DNA of 64,000 bases from Nymphaea colorata. Taxonomy: Eukaryota; Streptophyta; Magnoliopsida; Nymphaeales; Nymphaeaceae. The notes under the pieces were generated by a model. The model did no database searches. It worked only from the letters and a program-made list of their open reading frames with translations, and was not told the origin of the DNA. This document shows positions 37,576 to 50,689 of this stretch, one piece after another. The position numbers were made by a program, and so were the translations under genes. Position 1 is the stretch's first letter, and each line of letters starts with the position of its first letter. The DNA lies in assembly GCF_008831285.2 (NCBI RefSeq), contig NC_045140.1, forward strand, positions 19,404,370 through 19,468,369, given 5' to 3'.

Positions 37576-40500
37576 CTAACCCCATGCCATTGAACAAGCA
37601 TAATTCACGACAAGCTTCCCATCAATCCCAAAATTCTGTGTAGTCAATGCAAATGAATGAAAGTGATTAACCAACAAAACAAAATTCATAAATATATAAA
37701 CATTAGTATAAATTTCGATTGGCCTGTTGGATGGTCACAAGGCAAGTCAGTGCAAAGATAGTCCCAGTACTATTCTCAGGAATTTCTTGGGAAGGTTTTA
37801 CAGAAGTTTTTTTTTTTTTTTTACTTTTTTTTTTATGTTGGGAAAATCTCAGAAAGTTAAAAAAGAATGAAGAAAATAAAGTAAAAGTTAATAAAAATTA
37901 TGAGTTTTCAATACTTTTTTGCAAACAATTGACAAATATTTACAAAAGTTTCTTAAATTATATATATATATATATCTGTGTGTGTGTGTGTGTATGTATA
38001 TATATTATCATGATATTAGCTAGATATTTATTTTTTGGAGACATTTGGAAAATATTGCAATATCTTGCCAATGTGATCAGCTATCACCAAAACACCAATA
38101 ATATTAAAATACTTTCACAGATATCGGTGAAATTTGCAACCGATGCAATGCAGAACCCAGTATAATAAGCCTGGCCAGAGACTGCTAAGAAAGGCAGACC
38201 CAGAGTTAGCTTGTATAACAGAAAAATAATCTTGGGCCCCTTGATCCCTTGTTTTTGAAATTACCTGAATTTTAAATATCATTGTGCCTCATGCACGAAG
38301 TTTGTGAAACATAACGCCATGCTCCTACTAGAAAAACTGGACTTTCTGAGTTGGTTTTAACAAGGGAAGGCAAGCTGCTTGGAAGAAAAACAAAGTTTTC
38401 TTCCATTTTATAAAAAATTCTCTTAGGATTTTCCTAGCTGCACATCTGTTTGATTTGATACTACACTGAATAGTTCATCGCAAAGTCACCACAATTGGAT
38501 GAAAAAGAAACTGCCAATCAAGCAATGCTTAGCTAGAAGCTTACATTGTACAAGTCAATCACCAATTCATCAGGATTTGGGGAAAAGGCGCTGTTGATAT
38601 AGACAAACTAACGAAAAAACAAAAGAAAATGATGAATTTCCATAATTTAATGCTGTAGATTACACTAACAATAAAACGTCGGAGAGGGAAAGTACAATAT
38701 CGATTACCAAGCTCTCCCTGTGCAGCTGCTTCCGCAGGAAATCAATTACCTTTGCAAACTTTTCTGTTCCAGTTATCTGTTAATTAAGAAATTCCCATCA
38801 GTATTGGCAACTGTTCTTCTTCGTCAGAAAACAAATGCAAATTCAAGAATAGATTGCACTGTCTACAGTTTCATCAAAAGCAACTATCACTTGCCATTTA
38901 TGTGCTTCAAGCCTTTCCTCCATCAGTAACATGTACGTTCCTAAACATGGTAATTTTAGGGGTATCTTTGCACATACAGTGCTAGAAAATGGTGTTCAAG
39001 AGATGTATAGGAAAAAACACACCTAGGCTACCCTCAGGCGTTTTCTTTTTGTTTGTTCTATATTCTGCACTTCTATTAGATTGATCAAGGTGAATTTTTT
39101 TTCAGAATCCCTAGTTTGACCAGTTGACCCTTTGTCTTTTCCCTCATTTCCCGTTGGGTAGGACCGCCTAGGTCCAAACGGTCCCTACATAGGTGTTTTC
39201 AAGGCCTAGACATGACTTGTGTTTTTAACTACATAGCTTGAGAGAATAATAAAAGAATCCATATAAGATACACAAAGTAAAAGGATAAACACAATAGTGA
39301 CAAAAGAAAAATGACTTGCCGTCCTCCCTAAACATAAACAAATGAAAGCAAATTGTGTTGGCATATAGCAGCCCCTGCTTATAATTTGCACATGTTTCTA
39401 GTTACCAGAACCCAAAGATCCAAACATAGACCAAGAATTAGCTTGACAGGACACACTCTAATAATATTCAAGCACGAAAACAGCAGGATCAGGATGTTGT
39501 TTCCTGGTTATCTTTTTCCTTTGTCATAACATGCATGCTGTTGTATCAAACTTCACCTTATGAGCATTTCAGTCTCAAAGAGTTATCCTCTCTAAGGTTG
39601 AGTCTGATAAGAGGACTGCAAGATGCCACCTTTTGTTTTGATGTTGAAACAAAACTTCTCTTACTGGGTTTTTTTTTTTTTTTTTGCAAAGTGGAGTTCC
39701 ACAGTTAAGCAAGTCAACATTCATAAACTAAAAAGAGTATGTTCCGCAGTTGAATAGTGAACCTGTGGTTAGATCCATTCCCTTCACTTAACTTTCCCAA
39801 ATTTCCCTTCAGATCCAACTTTCCAAACCTAGATATATTAAGATGCTAAGCATGGCTGCAATTGATCCCAAATCTACTTCAGAAGAGCTAACAGACAAAA
39901 GGCTAGGCATTTCTAGTTATTGGTGACAGAATAGAAGGAAGTAAAGGACTTCTAGGCCAAGAAAGAATTCCATGTGGAGGAAGTGAAATTACAAGTCAGT
40001 TAATAAAACAGTCACACTATGTATAAGGTAACAGACCGTCTCCTTGGATGACAATGCCCAACAAGGGAGACAACAAAATGGTACTTGGAGGTTCTTGGGA
40101 AAATGGAAATAGAAGTGTGAGGATGAGAACCCAAAGCAAGTCAAATGTAAAGATGGGAACAACATAATGGTCTGCATATGTGTGCATGAGAGAGGTAACA
40201 GGCAACAGATAAACACTTAAGAGAAAAAGAAATGAACTCTCGACCAGCCAAACCTTGAAAAGACAAGGTTCACGAAAATAAATTAGTCGTAAGGGACTAG
40301 AACAAAGACCACAGGTATCACACAGGGATCAGTCATTTTGCAACCATATCACATCTTGTAAAATATACAAGGACCATTACCATAAACAATTCCCCACCTT
40401 TTGACCTGAAACGAGTAAACTAGATCCTTTTATGTCCCTTTCTTTTAATTCCATGAGTTAGAAACATGGCATCGTCAGCACTTGGATGAACACTACCTTC

Positions 40501-42870
40501 TTTTCATATTTATTTGGTTGACCAAATAAAAAGAGAGTGACATATGACTAAATTCACATTATTATATGCATAAAAAAAATAAAATGGTACAATAACTATC
40601 ATCCTTGATTGGGAAGATTTAATCTGAACGAGAGGAAAAGAACAGCAAGTACGAGAACTGAATTACTTGTATCTTATTGAAAACAGAGTATTATTGAAAA
40701 AAACTGATTGCAAAAAGATAAATGGTGACAGAGATCCATTGCTTTTGTCTGAATGCCAATGTTCTAGTGCACATGCCATTTTTTATTCATTTTAATCTTA
40801 ACCCCTCCTAAAGCATATTGTACATTTGTTTGTGATAAAGGAAGATCACAAGGAACTGTTTCATTTGTGTACCACTAAGTCAAGAAATGATCCCATTTAG
40901 AATTAATAGCATCAAATTGAAGAAAACTCTAAATAGCAGATATGAATCCAGAATAAAACCATATAAAACAAGGTCAGCAAGTGAGATGTGGATAAGCTTC
41001 ATTATCAAGAGGAGAATAACTAGATAGGCCTCAAAACGACAGATATGATAACAACATGATTGTCTAGTCAAAATCACCCTTCAGACAGAATTTGTTTTAT
41101 CACTGCTGCAGCCAATGGCTGAATCTCTTTGACAAAAAATATGTTCTGTTCACATAGAATATGATGTAGAACCATTAAAGAGTTCCTTCCTGATTCACCC
41201 TGACAGTCAAATACCTCATTTAAGTTTTTTTGCAATTGATCATTATTTCATGTTCTATTTCACTCCCAAATGAGGTTCTTTTTCACCTTTCCCTCATGGT
41301 ACCACTTTGCTATCGGTCACCTAGGAGCATTTAGTCTTGCAAGGTGGCCCTCGCTGATTCACACGATTAATCTTGTTCAACTTCAAAGGATTTAAGGTTA
41401 GTCATCACACAAGACTTCAAAACTGTGTCACCTCGCTGATCCCTAATTTTTCTACTTGCTACATATTGTATAATATTAACATGATGACTTTGACCTGGAT
41501 ATGTTCAAACTTATTTTCCACACTTGATATATGCATGAAAACGACCTCATGTAGAGCATATCAGATATAATGATCAAGATATCATTGAACATATACGGTA
41601 GAATAACTAATGTCTTATAACAGCAGATGAGTATTTACTAAACAGTAAACACATATTACACAAGTATATTTCTTCATTTAGACTAGACAGTAGCGTATAG
41701 CACTTCAATTAGATCAGAAAGTACCCTATATTGTGTTATTCTTTTATTTATGCATCCGGTAGAGCTTCTAAGTTCACTTTTTGCATGCTTCTTTTCACTT
41801 CACATTTCTCATGTACTTGTTAACGTCTTGTTTCTGGTTTCACGTCGATCTGCTTCTTAGCTTCACTTCCTTCCTTAGCAATCTTGCTAGTCCCTGATTG
41901 ACAACTCTGTCCAACTAAAAGATCAAAGGGGGCTTCGCTTGTCACTATCAGCACAATCAAGGCATTAAAACTAAACCAACACATCGGATAGCTTAACTAG
42001 TTAGAATCCACAGATTTTTGCCTCTGACGGGCATTTTGACAAATGAAATATTGGTAGCACATGTAAACCTTGGAGTAAAATCGTCCAATCTTTCCTCTTA
42101 CTTCCGTTAGCAATCAAGGTATCTAATATAAAGTCTTTTTTTTTTGTTTCTATTTGCCTTATGCGTAACAGAAATTCCATTCTAATCTCAAAATTCGAGT
42201 GGAGAATCAGCACTAGCTACCATCAGATTATTGTGGATATATATATATATATATGTTCCTGTTATTAACAAAATCATAAATTCACTACAAAATTGTATTA
42301 TTTCCACTAACCGCGCACGTCCCTTATAGGACTGCAAACTGCCCCGAGTCTAGAATACCTTCTTTTGACCCAACAACAGCATTAAAGTGAATGTGAAACA
42401 AAAGGATCACAACCGCGGGCATGGTAAAACCAGTTTCTCGAGTTCACTAATCTCACTAAACGCATCTCAAGATTGATCAGAAACATCAATGGAAAAGTAC
42501 AAACCTCTGCAAGTCTCGTTAAGAAGAAGAAGAAGAAGAAAAAGAAGAAATTCTAGAAGAATATTTACCTTGAATTTGGCTTGTTTGAGAATGGGTGCAT
42601 CGCCGGTCGCTTTCAGATGAACAACGACTGTAACGAAGAAGAACAACAAGTGGAAAGCGATGACTAAACCTCAGGGAACTGGCAGAGCACAATTAATTAA
42701 CGATGAACAACGCAAAAAAGAAATCCTAATTTGTCCTAGTTTCCTGGACAATTGGCTGAAAACACCATCTCAAGAAAGGCCCTTTCGATTTCCAAAGCCC
42801 CGAAGACTAAGCAGGAGCAAGATTCACGATTCGCACCTTTCTGGACGGGAGCTGCGGGCGACTCCGCCAT
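37576..42870 (-). CDS. ATG12: Ubiquitin-like autophagy protein ATG12
   Basis: Five exons on the minus strand: 42870-42837, 42627-42569, 38776-38708, 38607-38545, 37635-37576, giving exactly 94 residues, the usual plant length. ATG12 is a ubiquitin-like modifier joined through its C-terminal glycine to a lysine of ATG5 by ATG7 (E1-like) and ATG10 (E2-like). The ATG12-ATG5 conjugate, with ATG16, promotes ATG8 lipidation on the forming autophagosome. The sequence starts MAESPAAPVQK, then VVVHLKATGDAPILKQAKFK, the hallmark first strands of the fold. FLRKQLHRES, NSAFSPNPDELVIDLYN and NYACSMAWG follow, ending in the required Gly. The start ATG lies in a short 34-nt first coding exon with a GT donor (AAAG|GTGCG). 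Intron 2 is long (38777-42568). The gene looks intact. Confidence 0.96.
37959..38004. repeat. (AT)n(GT)n(AT)n microsatellite
   Basis: Compound dinucleotide run in the last intron of ATG12. A poly-T stretch lies nearby at about 37806-37835. Confidence 0.9.
38777..42568 (-). other. Long intron 2 of ATG12
   Basis: A 3.8-kb AT-rich intron between the exon ending QAKFK and the exon starting ITGTEKF. It contains a (TA)n microsatellite at 42237-42254 and a (GAA)n-type run at about 42522-42550, close to the donor. No embedded gene was recognised on either strand. Confidence 0.7.
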
Positions 42871-44195
42871 TTCCCAAAGCCAGAGCTTTCCGTAATCCGC
42901 TATGTCCAGGAATTTCCCCGATCGGCTCAAATTAAACCGTGCCGGAATTTCCCTGAAGAGCTTTCCTTACTCCTCGAATTTTACCACTCAAGCAGTGATC
43001 GAACGATTTATTTCCTCCGTCGCTCACCGACGTGGACGGTTTCGCGCTCACCAAGTTTTGCTTCCCAGTTTTGGAGATCGTCCCACAAAATGCCACGGAT
43101 CGGGTTCGAATCGAATATGTCGATTCTCGTTATCTTCGCATGGAATTGGAACATCAATAATACAATACAAAAACTAAACTTGAATTGGTAGGACTTAGGA
43201 GGAAGTCCTTCGTATCTTTGCTATAAATAACTGTAACGGTACCGTATCAATCTACTGGTGTATCCGTTTATATCTTCATATTTTTCATATTATCTTCCTT
43301 CTTCTCGTTTCCCCTCTTGTGTTCTCAGTTTTATATAATTCCTTGTCAATTTAACAACACACAACCAAACAACACATATATGAATCATGTAATTTGTATC
43401 TTTACATGCAAAATTAGGGTTTATGACCCCATATAGTTTCTTTCAACATAATATTTCTTGATGTTCCCAAGGTTCTTACCAAGAACCTCACCCACTTCCA
43501 CACTGGGTTTGGGCCCCTCGCTCGATGGATCCCAACTCATCATGTCGGACCCCAACTCATCTCCTAACAACAACAAAAATTAAGAACCAAGACAATAAAT
43601 CAATTAACAAGCTTCTTAATTTACAAGTTATTGAAAATATCTCACAATTTTTAATGCGAAACTAAATTTTTCAAAGTGCTGTGTTACAATTGATCTTAAT
43701 AAGGTACGCGTGTCAGTGCGTGTTCAACCAACTCTAATATTGCTGTCACGACCTGATTCACTCCCATATTAAGCTTGGGCTCTTGGTTCAATGGATTTCA
43801 ACCTGACCCTTAATATTTTCGGTTTTCATCTCAAAAATACTTAGAATCATGACAACCAATCATTTAAAAATGTCTCACAATATTCAACAGGACTAAACTT
43901 TTCAAAGTTGAACGTTACAAAATTTCTAATATAATGAATTTGTGTCGTAAAATCTTTGAAGATGAGCACACAAATGAAGGAATTTTGTTGCTAAAGGGAC
44001 GTATTATAAGAATATGATCACCAATACTGTTTGTGCAAGCTCGGGAAACGTGAAACATGCACTTGAAATGCACGATACATGCCCAAAAGACCGTATTCTT
44101 TGAACTTACTGGCGTTTACCTCATTAACTTGTTTCCATGGTTAGAATAGCAGTCAGTGTCATATAATGAAGCCAGTAATACAAAGGTTGTGAGAA
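42871..44195. other. ATG12 upstream region with a diverged tandem duplication
   Basis: The first 250 bases upstream of the ATG12 start are relatively GC-rich and probably promoter and 5'UTR. At 43225 there is a GCTATAAATAAC motif in an LTR-like setting, but no paired ends or target-site duplication could be defined. From about 43490 to 43690 and again from about 43745 to 43925, two diverged copies share words such as TCAATGGAT/TCGATGGAT, TCTCACAA and TTTTTCAAAG, spaced about 255 bp apart. Confidence 0.4.
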
Positions 44196-44309
44196 GCAGG
44201 AAAATTATATATGGAATTTTGTAAGATCTACCAACAAATGCTTCTAAGTGGCAGGAAGATAATTTATATATGGAATTGTACAAGATTTATCAAAAAATGC
44301 TTCTAAGTG
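44196..44309. repeat. Imperfect tandem duplication, 55-59 bp units
   Basis: Unit 1 (44196-44250) and unit 2 (44251-44309) both run from GCAGGAA through TTATATATGGAATT to ATGCTTCTAAGTG. A truncated third start (GTAGAAAGAT) follows. Confidence 0.85.
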
Positions 44310-44931
44310 GTAGAAAGATCTGTGAAGCAAAAGATGTTGATGAGGCCAATGACATTAATTTTGACCATTGCATTGGACATGGGACTTTTACCTCATTGGG
44401 TAGGTGTCGAGCTAAGATTTTTTTTTTTTTTATTAGGGAGGCCAAACTATAGTTTCAAAATTTTAACAAGAACCAAAATATAATTTTTCAAATTTTTTAT
44501 ATTTAAGCTGAATGAGATTGTTCTGAAACTACCTTCGATGCATAATTTGAGATGGACTGCATTAGGAAGTTATCAAAAATGTCGTTTGTGAGAAGTTCAT
44601 GCAAATGAGAAGTGTGACAAGGCAGATGAAAATTTTAAGTGTTGAGAAAGATAAAAGTTTGATTCGATCTACTTGTATCGACAATCGTATGAACAAGAAC
44701 AGTACTCCAACTTTAGGATGAAATGCGAAGGAATTGAGCTAAACCTCCATTGTCAATAGCAGAGCCAACTAACTGCAAGAGAAGTTTCTGAACCCAGAGG
44801 GAGGAACACAACCACTTGACTGGTCCTCTACATAAACTGGTTTACAAATTTTGGCTCTCCATTATTGTATAGCAAGTTCAGTAAGTGGTGAGATTTAGTG
44901 AGCATTGAGACCAAAGCAGTAGTGGAGGCCA

Positions 44932-45062
44932 GTGTCCGCTGCTGCGGGCAATTGCCCACACCAGCCCCATACAAATTGCGCTATTTATACATTACTACAT
45001 CTATAACTTATTTATGTATAAAATGCTACTGCCCCTTGACGAGAAATTTTTGGCTCCGCCAC
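44932..45062. mobile_element. Small MITE-like dispersed repeat, copy 1
   Basis: The left end GTGGAGGCCAGTG and the right end TTGGCTCCGCCAC form imperfect inverted ends. The body contains GCGGGCAATTGCCCACAC and GCCCCTTGACGAGAAATTT. The arrangement (GGCAATTGCC near one end, GCCCCTTG...TGGCTCCGCC near the other) recurs at 58878-59030. It is the type of short non-autonomous element common in plant genomes. The family name is not assigned. Confidence 0.5.
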
Positions 45063-46011
45063 AGCATGAAAGCTTTATCGTCTCCTTTAGTATGATAGAC
45101 TTCCCGAATGGAGCTTAAAGTACGGCATGCAAAACTAAGAAAAACTCAATTAACAAAAGAAATTAAGTAGGGATTTTGTCTTCCAATATTTCAGCTATCT
45201 AACCAAGCCGTCTATATGGTTGAGAGAAAAACAAGGAGAAAAAGATATGAAATAGTACTACATAAACGAAAATATCTATCACCTTTTTTTCCTTGTATTT
45301 TCTTTAATCATCCATCATGATAGATCAAACATCGTTAGTTAATGGTTGGGTGGCTCTTAAAAGTTAGTCACCATTCAATTTTTTTTTTTATATCTCTTAG
45401 ATATCATAAACACCACTATTCAATTTTTCTATAACTTATAAAAACCAGTGTCAATATATACATATATTGAAAAGCTTGAGCCTATCATTTACCTCTTTTG
45501 AAGCAAAAGAATTGAGGTATTCTTTTGCATGATTACTCAATTTAAAAGGGGAAAGATAATCAGATTCGGCGATTATCAGAATCAAATCATTGGATCCCCC
45601 AGCGGATTTAAGAGTGCCATGGGTCAAACTTTTAACTGTTTTAAAAATATTTCAAGAACTTGTAAATTTATATCTGTGTGTTTTATTCACGATTAAAAAA
45701 AAAGTTGCTCCCTTAATTGCTGCAGCCAATTTCCAAATATTACTTTAAATTTATTTACTGAATCTGCAACCGTACTCGGTTCAACATAAATAATGACAGG
45801 CAACAACTCAGATAAAAAACATTGCCTCAAAAAATAGATAAAAAATTGACCTACATGACTATAGGTCGACGTGACTATACGTCAACAGCACACCAAGATG
45901 AGCAATGCAAGATCAGCAAAACAGGAAAATGAAAAAAATAAGGAGTTGAAGAGGCTGACGAATCCACAGCAAAGCAAGAAAAAACAGCACAAGATCCACA
46001 AAACAACTGAT

Positions 46012-46093
46012 AAATGAATCATCAAATAGTGATATATATAAATGAATCATCAATGAATCATCAAATAGTGATATATATAAACGAATCATCTAT

Positions 46094-46146
<53 letters not shown>
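46012..46146. repeat. 42-bp tandem repeat followed by a (TA)n microsatellite
   Basis: AATGAATCATCAAATAGTG is present twice (about 46013 and 46055), each followed by ATATATATAAA, and then about 50 bp of alternating TA (about 46098-46146). An ORF spanning it is an artefact. Confidence 0.9.
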
Positions 46147-46147
<1 letters not shown>

Positions 46148-46444
46148 CCCACAACAATCGAATGAGCGTCCTGTCCAACTGGATACACTGTCTTTTTTGA
46201 GCAGAAAGAAAACACTAACTACCAACTAAAGGAAATGGAGAGAGGTTTCCGGAGCCGATACAATCCAAATCCCAGGAAAAGTTCGATCCGTTTGCACAAG
46301 CAGCGTTGGGGAGTCTAGTTTTGTCAATGGCGGTCAAAAGTGAGGGGTATTTTGGACAATGGTGGAGGCGGTGATTGCTTCCGTTCCCTTACGTGGTACG
46401 AATTCGCGTTCTTTGAAAAGGGGGGGAGAGGAAGGAAGGTTGAA

Positions 46445-46516
46445 GTGGGACCCACAGCAGCAACCGCGTGGGTCCGGCTGACGCTCTTTAGGTTGGGGGG
46501 AGAAGGTGGGTCCCAC
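46445..46516. promoter_or_regulatory. Cluster of three TCP-type GTGGGNCC sites in a GC-rich island
   Basis: GTGGGACCCAC at 46445-46455, GTGGGTCCGG at 46468-46477 and GTGGGTCCCAC at 46506-46516. Class I and II TCP factors recognise GTGGGNCC-type sites. The cluster is in a GC-richer stretch of about 46320-47060 that contrasts with the AT-rich surroundings. No gene was assigned immediately downstream on either strand. It may be the promoter of the bHLH gene, whose first exon is missing from the model, or of a noncoding transcript. Confidence 0.5.
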
Positions 46517-47952
46517 TACACAGCATAAATTTAGGGCGGGGTCTCGGGTGCTTGCCGGGCCCACCGAGGAAACCGCCTCCTTCTCTCGACGACGATGAAG
46601 AAGAGAGAAAATAATTATTTTAAAGAAAAGACGGCCGATTCTATGACGTGGACTGCCCCGGCTCGGCTCGGCTCTTGCTAGTTTCCACTCGCTCTCAAAC
46701 CCCCAGCCCCCATGCTCACCCCTCTCGAGCCGCTGTTCCAGGAACGGACTCGGGGTTCCCCGCCCGATTCAGAAAAAAAAACGTGTCGGTTTTGTTCTGG
46801 AAAACTTCGTTCCCGGATCCAGAAGCATGTTATCAAATCCAGCGATCCGATTACGATTCCATTAAGTTAAAAGATCTAGATTGGCGTTTATATGACTGAA
46901 TCCGAAGAGGATAGAAGACGGATCCGGATTTTTTGTATTGGTTGGACACTGCTTTTCTTATCCGAACCTGGTTACCATGTGTCCAGCCAACGAAGGTTCA
47001 GTAGAGGAAAAAACCGGGTCCACGTACTTCCGATCCGCACTACGAGACAGGAGCGCAAATTGGCAACATTTTAGAACCGAAGATTTGTCCTGAATTTCAG
47101 ACCAGTTCTTTTATTCTGGATCTGTGTTCATATGTGGACAAGTTGGTGCCTTTTTTTCCCTTTGCGCGTGAAAACTAAAGAGCCCGTGCTTTGAATTTTT
47201 TATTGTAACATTAATAAATCTTACGTTAACTTTGAATTATGGTTGTAATAAAGCCCCTTTTTTATATATAGTTGAGACCTCATACCTCCACTATGGATCA
47301 AATTATAAAAACACGAAATTCATGGACAAGGTTTCGGTGATTTAGTTGGAAAATTGTAAAAAATAAAGAATTTCAGATGTGAGAAAAACAAAGGAAATAT
47401 TAAAATTATGTCTGAAAACTTCTATAGAAAGAATACATTAAAGCATCAATGAACCAATGGATCCTTCTAGAGAAATTTTCATTTTCAGGCACATTTTTTT
47501 GCTATAATGTTCATATAAGCATGCATAGTTTGTGATTTGTTAAAAAAAAAAAAAAGCAAACCGAAAAATGAACATTTCTGTTCTTTCATATGATATAATA
47601 ACACTGTGATATTTTTTTTAGAATGGTTGACAATTGGACTAAGACATAAAATTAAAAAATAAAAATTTAAAGACAGATGAACATGACAAAACAATATCAG
47701 AAGAGAGAAGGTCCGTCGAAAAGTCATACTAGAAGACGGGATGTTGTTAAGATTTTTATCATCTTGTGAAACCGATGGAGATTGACAGATAGCTCCGATC
47801 TCAAATTCAACATATTCAATCACTAATATTCCTTCACTTTATAAGAATCCATTTTCGTAAACAGCCACAATTAGAAAAAGGAAATCTATTTCTTACCATT
47901 ATTTAATTATTCATTTAAATCCAACATTCTTAGCAAGATGTAACAAATTCAA

Positions 47953-47990
<38 letters not shown>
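47953..47990. repeat. (AT)n microsatellite
   Basis: About 38 bp of uninterrupted alternating AT in intergenic DNA. Confidence 0.95.
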
Positions 47991-47992
<2 letters not shown>

Positions 47993-48059
47993 TGCAGTTA
48001 TTTTGATCAAGTATCTTGGCTGACCCGGGCTTTCTTCGAGCTTTTTTTTTTTTTTTTTA

Positions 48060-49952
48060 AATATGAGAGTTAGGGTTGAGGAGCCGGGGCAGGGCGATGG
48101 GCTTAATCATGGTTAAGCCGAGCCGATTGAGCGGCGGCTAAGACTAGTCTGCACGGCTGTTGATGAGCTGTCATATTTATCAATAAAACCCAGGAAAGCG
48201 GACAGGAGTTCCTCACTCTTCATCCCCCTTTGGCGCGCACTAGTTCTTTTGCTCCATACGCCGGATAAGTTGTCTATTCTAATCTTCCGGCGAAGAACGA
48301 CGTGGATTGCTTCATCCGGATGCGGAGTTTCTGTTTCTGGTAAGTATGCGGAATTCTCCGGCGAGATTTTTGTGCAGTTCTTGCGTTTGATGTTCGAAAT
48401 TCACGAAACTCTCGGCAATGGCGTCGTCCGGCCGAACGATCGCATGCCGGCAAGTCTAGTGTTCCATCCATCGCGTTCTTTGCTCGCTTCAGTCGGACTG
48501 TTAACTTTTCGGGTTTCGATCGCGGCCGGTTTTTGCGGTTCCGATGGCCGGAGATTCCATGCGCGAGACGCCGAGAGAAATTTCCCTCTTTCTAGGGAAC
48601 GAAATGACGGAACTATCCACGTACTGCTCGACCTTTTGAATTCTAAAGTAAAAAAGTTTCGTCACTCTGGTTAAGCGAAAGGATAATCTGGTCCTTTTCT
48701 TTGCCAGGGCTGTCCTAGCCCTTTGTTATTTTGGTGGACAATACCGACTGTAAGAATAGCCAAAAGATGCATGGACTTTTTTGAGGGAGAGGGACAGAGA
48801 CTATTCCAAATTGTGTGTTGACAAATTTTGGTTTGTCAGCAGTCCCATTTCATCCTGTTTCCCCACGTTATAGACGAGGTTTCACTCTTCAGAACGACGC
48901 TCTCCTTCCCTTCCTGTCCACCTATGTGGTCAAGCTTGAATAGCGACTTCATTTTCTGCTGTCTCCGTGTGCTACCAGTCCATCTGTCCATTGGCTTCAT
49001 TTTTCTTGACTAGCGTGCAGTCCGCAGAAACAGTAGGATGGCCGAGAAGTCTCCCTAAGGAAGTGCATCCAAAACCCTCGTATGTGGAAAAACCGATCGA
49101 ACATTCTTGTGCGACTTCTTTACCGCCACTTTACATCTCAACCGTTGGCTTATATGGACGGACGGTCTATATGGAAACTGCATGGCGGCTATTCACACAC
49201 CTTCGTTGAAAGTCCCAAACTTTAGAGGGAAAGGGTACTGCTTCTTCACAGCCGCTATTGCACGGAGACGGAAGTGAGGAAAATTTCCCTTGCACCGTAT
49301 ATTGTTGATGTTTTGGTTTCCATCTTCATGAATTTACATCGTGGTTGCATGTGTATTTTTGTGTGTACATGTGCATAGGCGTATGTCTGCATGAAATGTA
49401 GAAGGGTATCGGCTTTTTGCCTGCTTGGATATGTCATATGTGTGGTGCAACTAGCACATTCGGTGTTTGTCCAGTACCTGTAGGGACTGTATCACGGCAA
49501 TAGTAGCATTCCAGATAGCTGAAGAGTTAAGACGACCTGTGAATGTGATACCAAGGTGGAATTTGTTGTCATGATGTTACCTACTAACTAACAAATACAG
49601 ATCCCTCCCGCTTAGGCGAAAATCATTGCATGATTTCATTTATTTACTATTTTAATCAACTAATTCGTCTGGGAAATCATTTTATATTCTATTGTGCTTT
49701 AGAAGTACCATCAATTTATGCAGAACCTACGCTATATTTTTTTCCTTGTCCTTTTTTTAAGAAAGTATATTGTATTCTTGAATCATTATGCCTATTGGTT
49801 AATCAGTGTCGTTCTTCTTGGTGCGTAAGTAGATTCGGAGATCGCAGCGTATGATTGGCCATTGCCTAAAATCTGATTATTTACTTAATCAACTCCACCC
49901 AGGTGCAAGCTGACTTCAGATTGCACGCTAGAATACATCTTTCGGTCGTCAA

Positions 49953-50003
<51 letters not shown>

Positions 50004-50689
50004 AATTTTCTCCATTGATTTCATAAAGCGGCCGAACATATTGACCTATGTCTTTAAATAATGGGGATCGTTCACCAAAAACTGTTTCATTGTTTCGCAT
50101 TGTTTAATTTGCTTAGTACGAGCATGCTGGTGAAGGTCTACCTACCAATAGTTTTCTTTTTCTTGCCTGAAGTTGTATGCGTTCAAAATTCTCACTGGAT
50201 GAGATGTCTGATGAAACAATGCCTGAAAAGATGTGAAATGTCAAGCGCCAGTATTTATGAGTTTCCCAATGTTCATTCCATGAATGAATATATAGATCCA
50301 TCTAACTGGATGGGATGAAGATGGGTCCATGGCCCTGGCGCCCACCTGTGCAGCTTGTAAGCAGCATTCGCACGATCATTCTAGCTATCCACCAAGCAGA
50401 GCCATGTGGGTCATATTCTGTTGGGTCTGCCCCAAGAATGTGTATGCAAATGGAAGGACAGAATCTGGCCTTCCCCACACCCAGCTCTGGAAGCCCCGTC
50501 CAGCCTGTGCTTCGCCTCGTCTCTTCTGCCTTGCTAGCATTGTTCACATGACAAACAGAAGTGACTTATTTTGCAAGGGGCGTTTCAGTTGATGATGAAA
50601 CATTATGAACCCATCCACTGCATTGACGAGCTTTGGCTTCCAATTTTGCATAATAATGAAAGCTGGTCTCTGCTTCTTTTTTTGTGCAG
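48060..50689. other. Region upstream of the bHLH exons, possible untranslated or first exon
   Basis: 48060-48680 is GC-richer than its surroundings and carries a very strong donor (TTTCTG|GTAAGT at 48339/48340), as expected for a 5' exon. The short frame opened by the ATG at 48320 has the wrong phase to join directly to the bHLH exon at 50690, so if it is used it would be untranslated or joined to another exon. A (GA)n microsatellite lies at 49955-50000. No other coding exon could be supported. Confidence 0.35.
49955..50000. repeat. (GA)n microsatellite
   Basis: About 46 bp of alternating GA on the plus strand, 690 bp upstream of the first recognised bHLH exon. Confidence 0.95.

Noticed and set aside
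43098-43115. GGTTCGAATC motif resembling a tRNA T-loop
   Set aside because: No A-box, acceptor stem or anticodon arm at the right distance upstream.
43190-43445. LTR-like block with TATAAATA and CAACA end
   Set aside because: No matching start, target-site duplication or primer-binding site could be defined, so it is not listed as an element.
46014-46229. 71-codon plus-strand frame
   Set aside because: It is translation of a tandem repeat and a (TA)n tract.
48249-48674. 141-codon plus-strand frame
   Set aside because: No domain, and it reads straight through a strong splice donor. It is more likely a 5' untranslated or promoter region.
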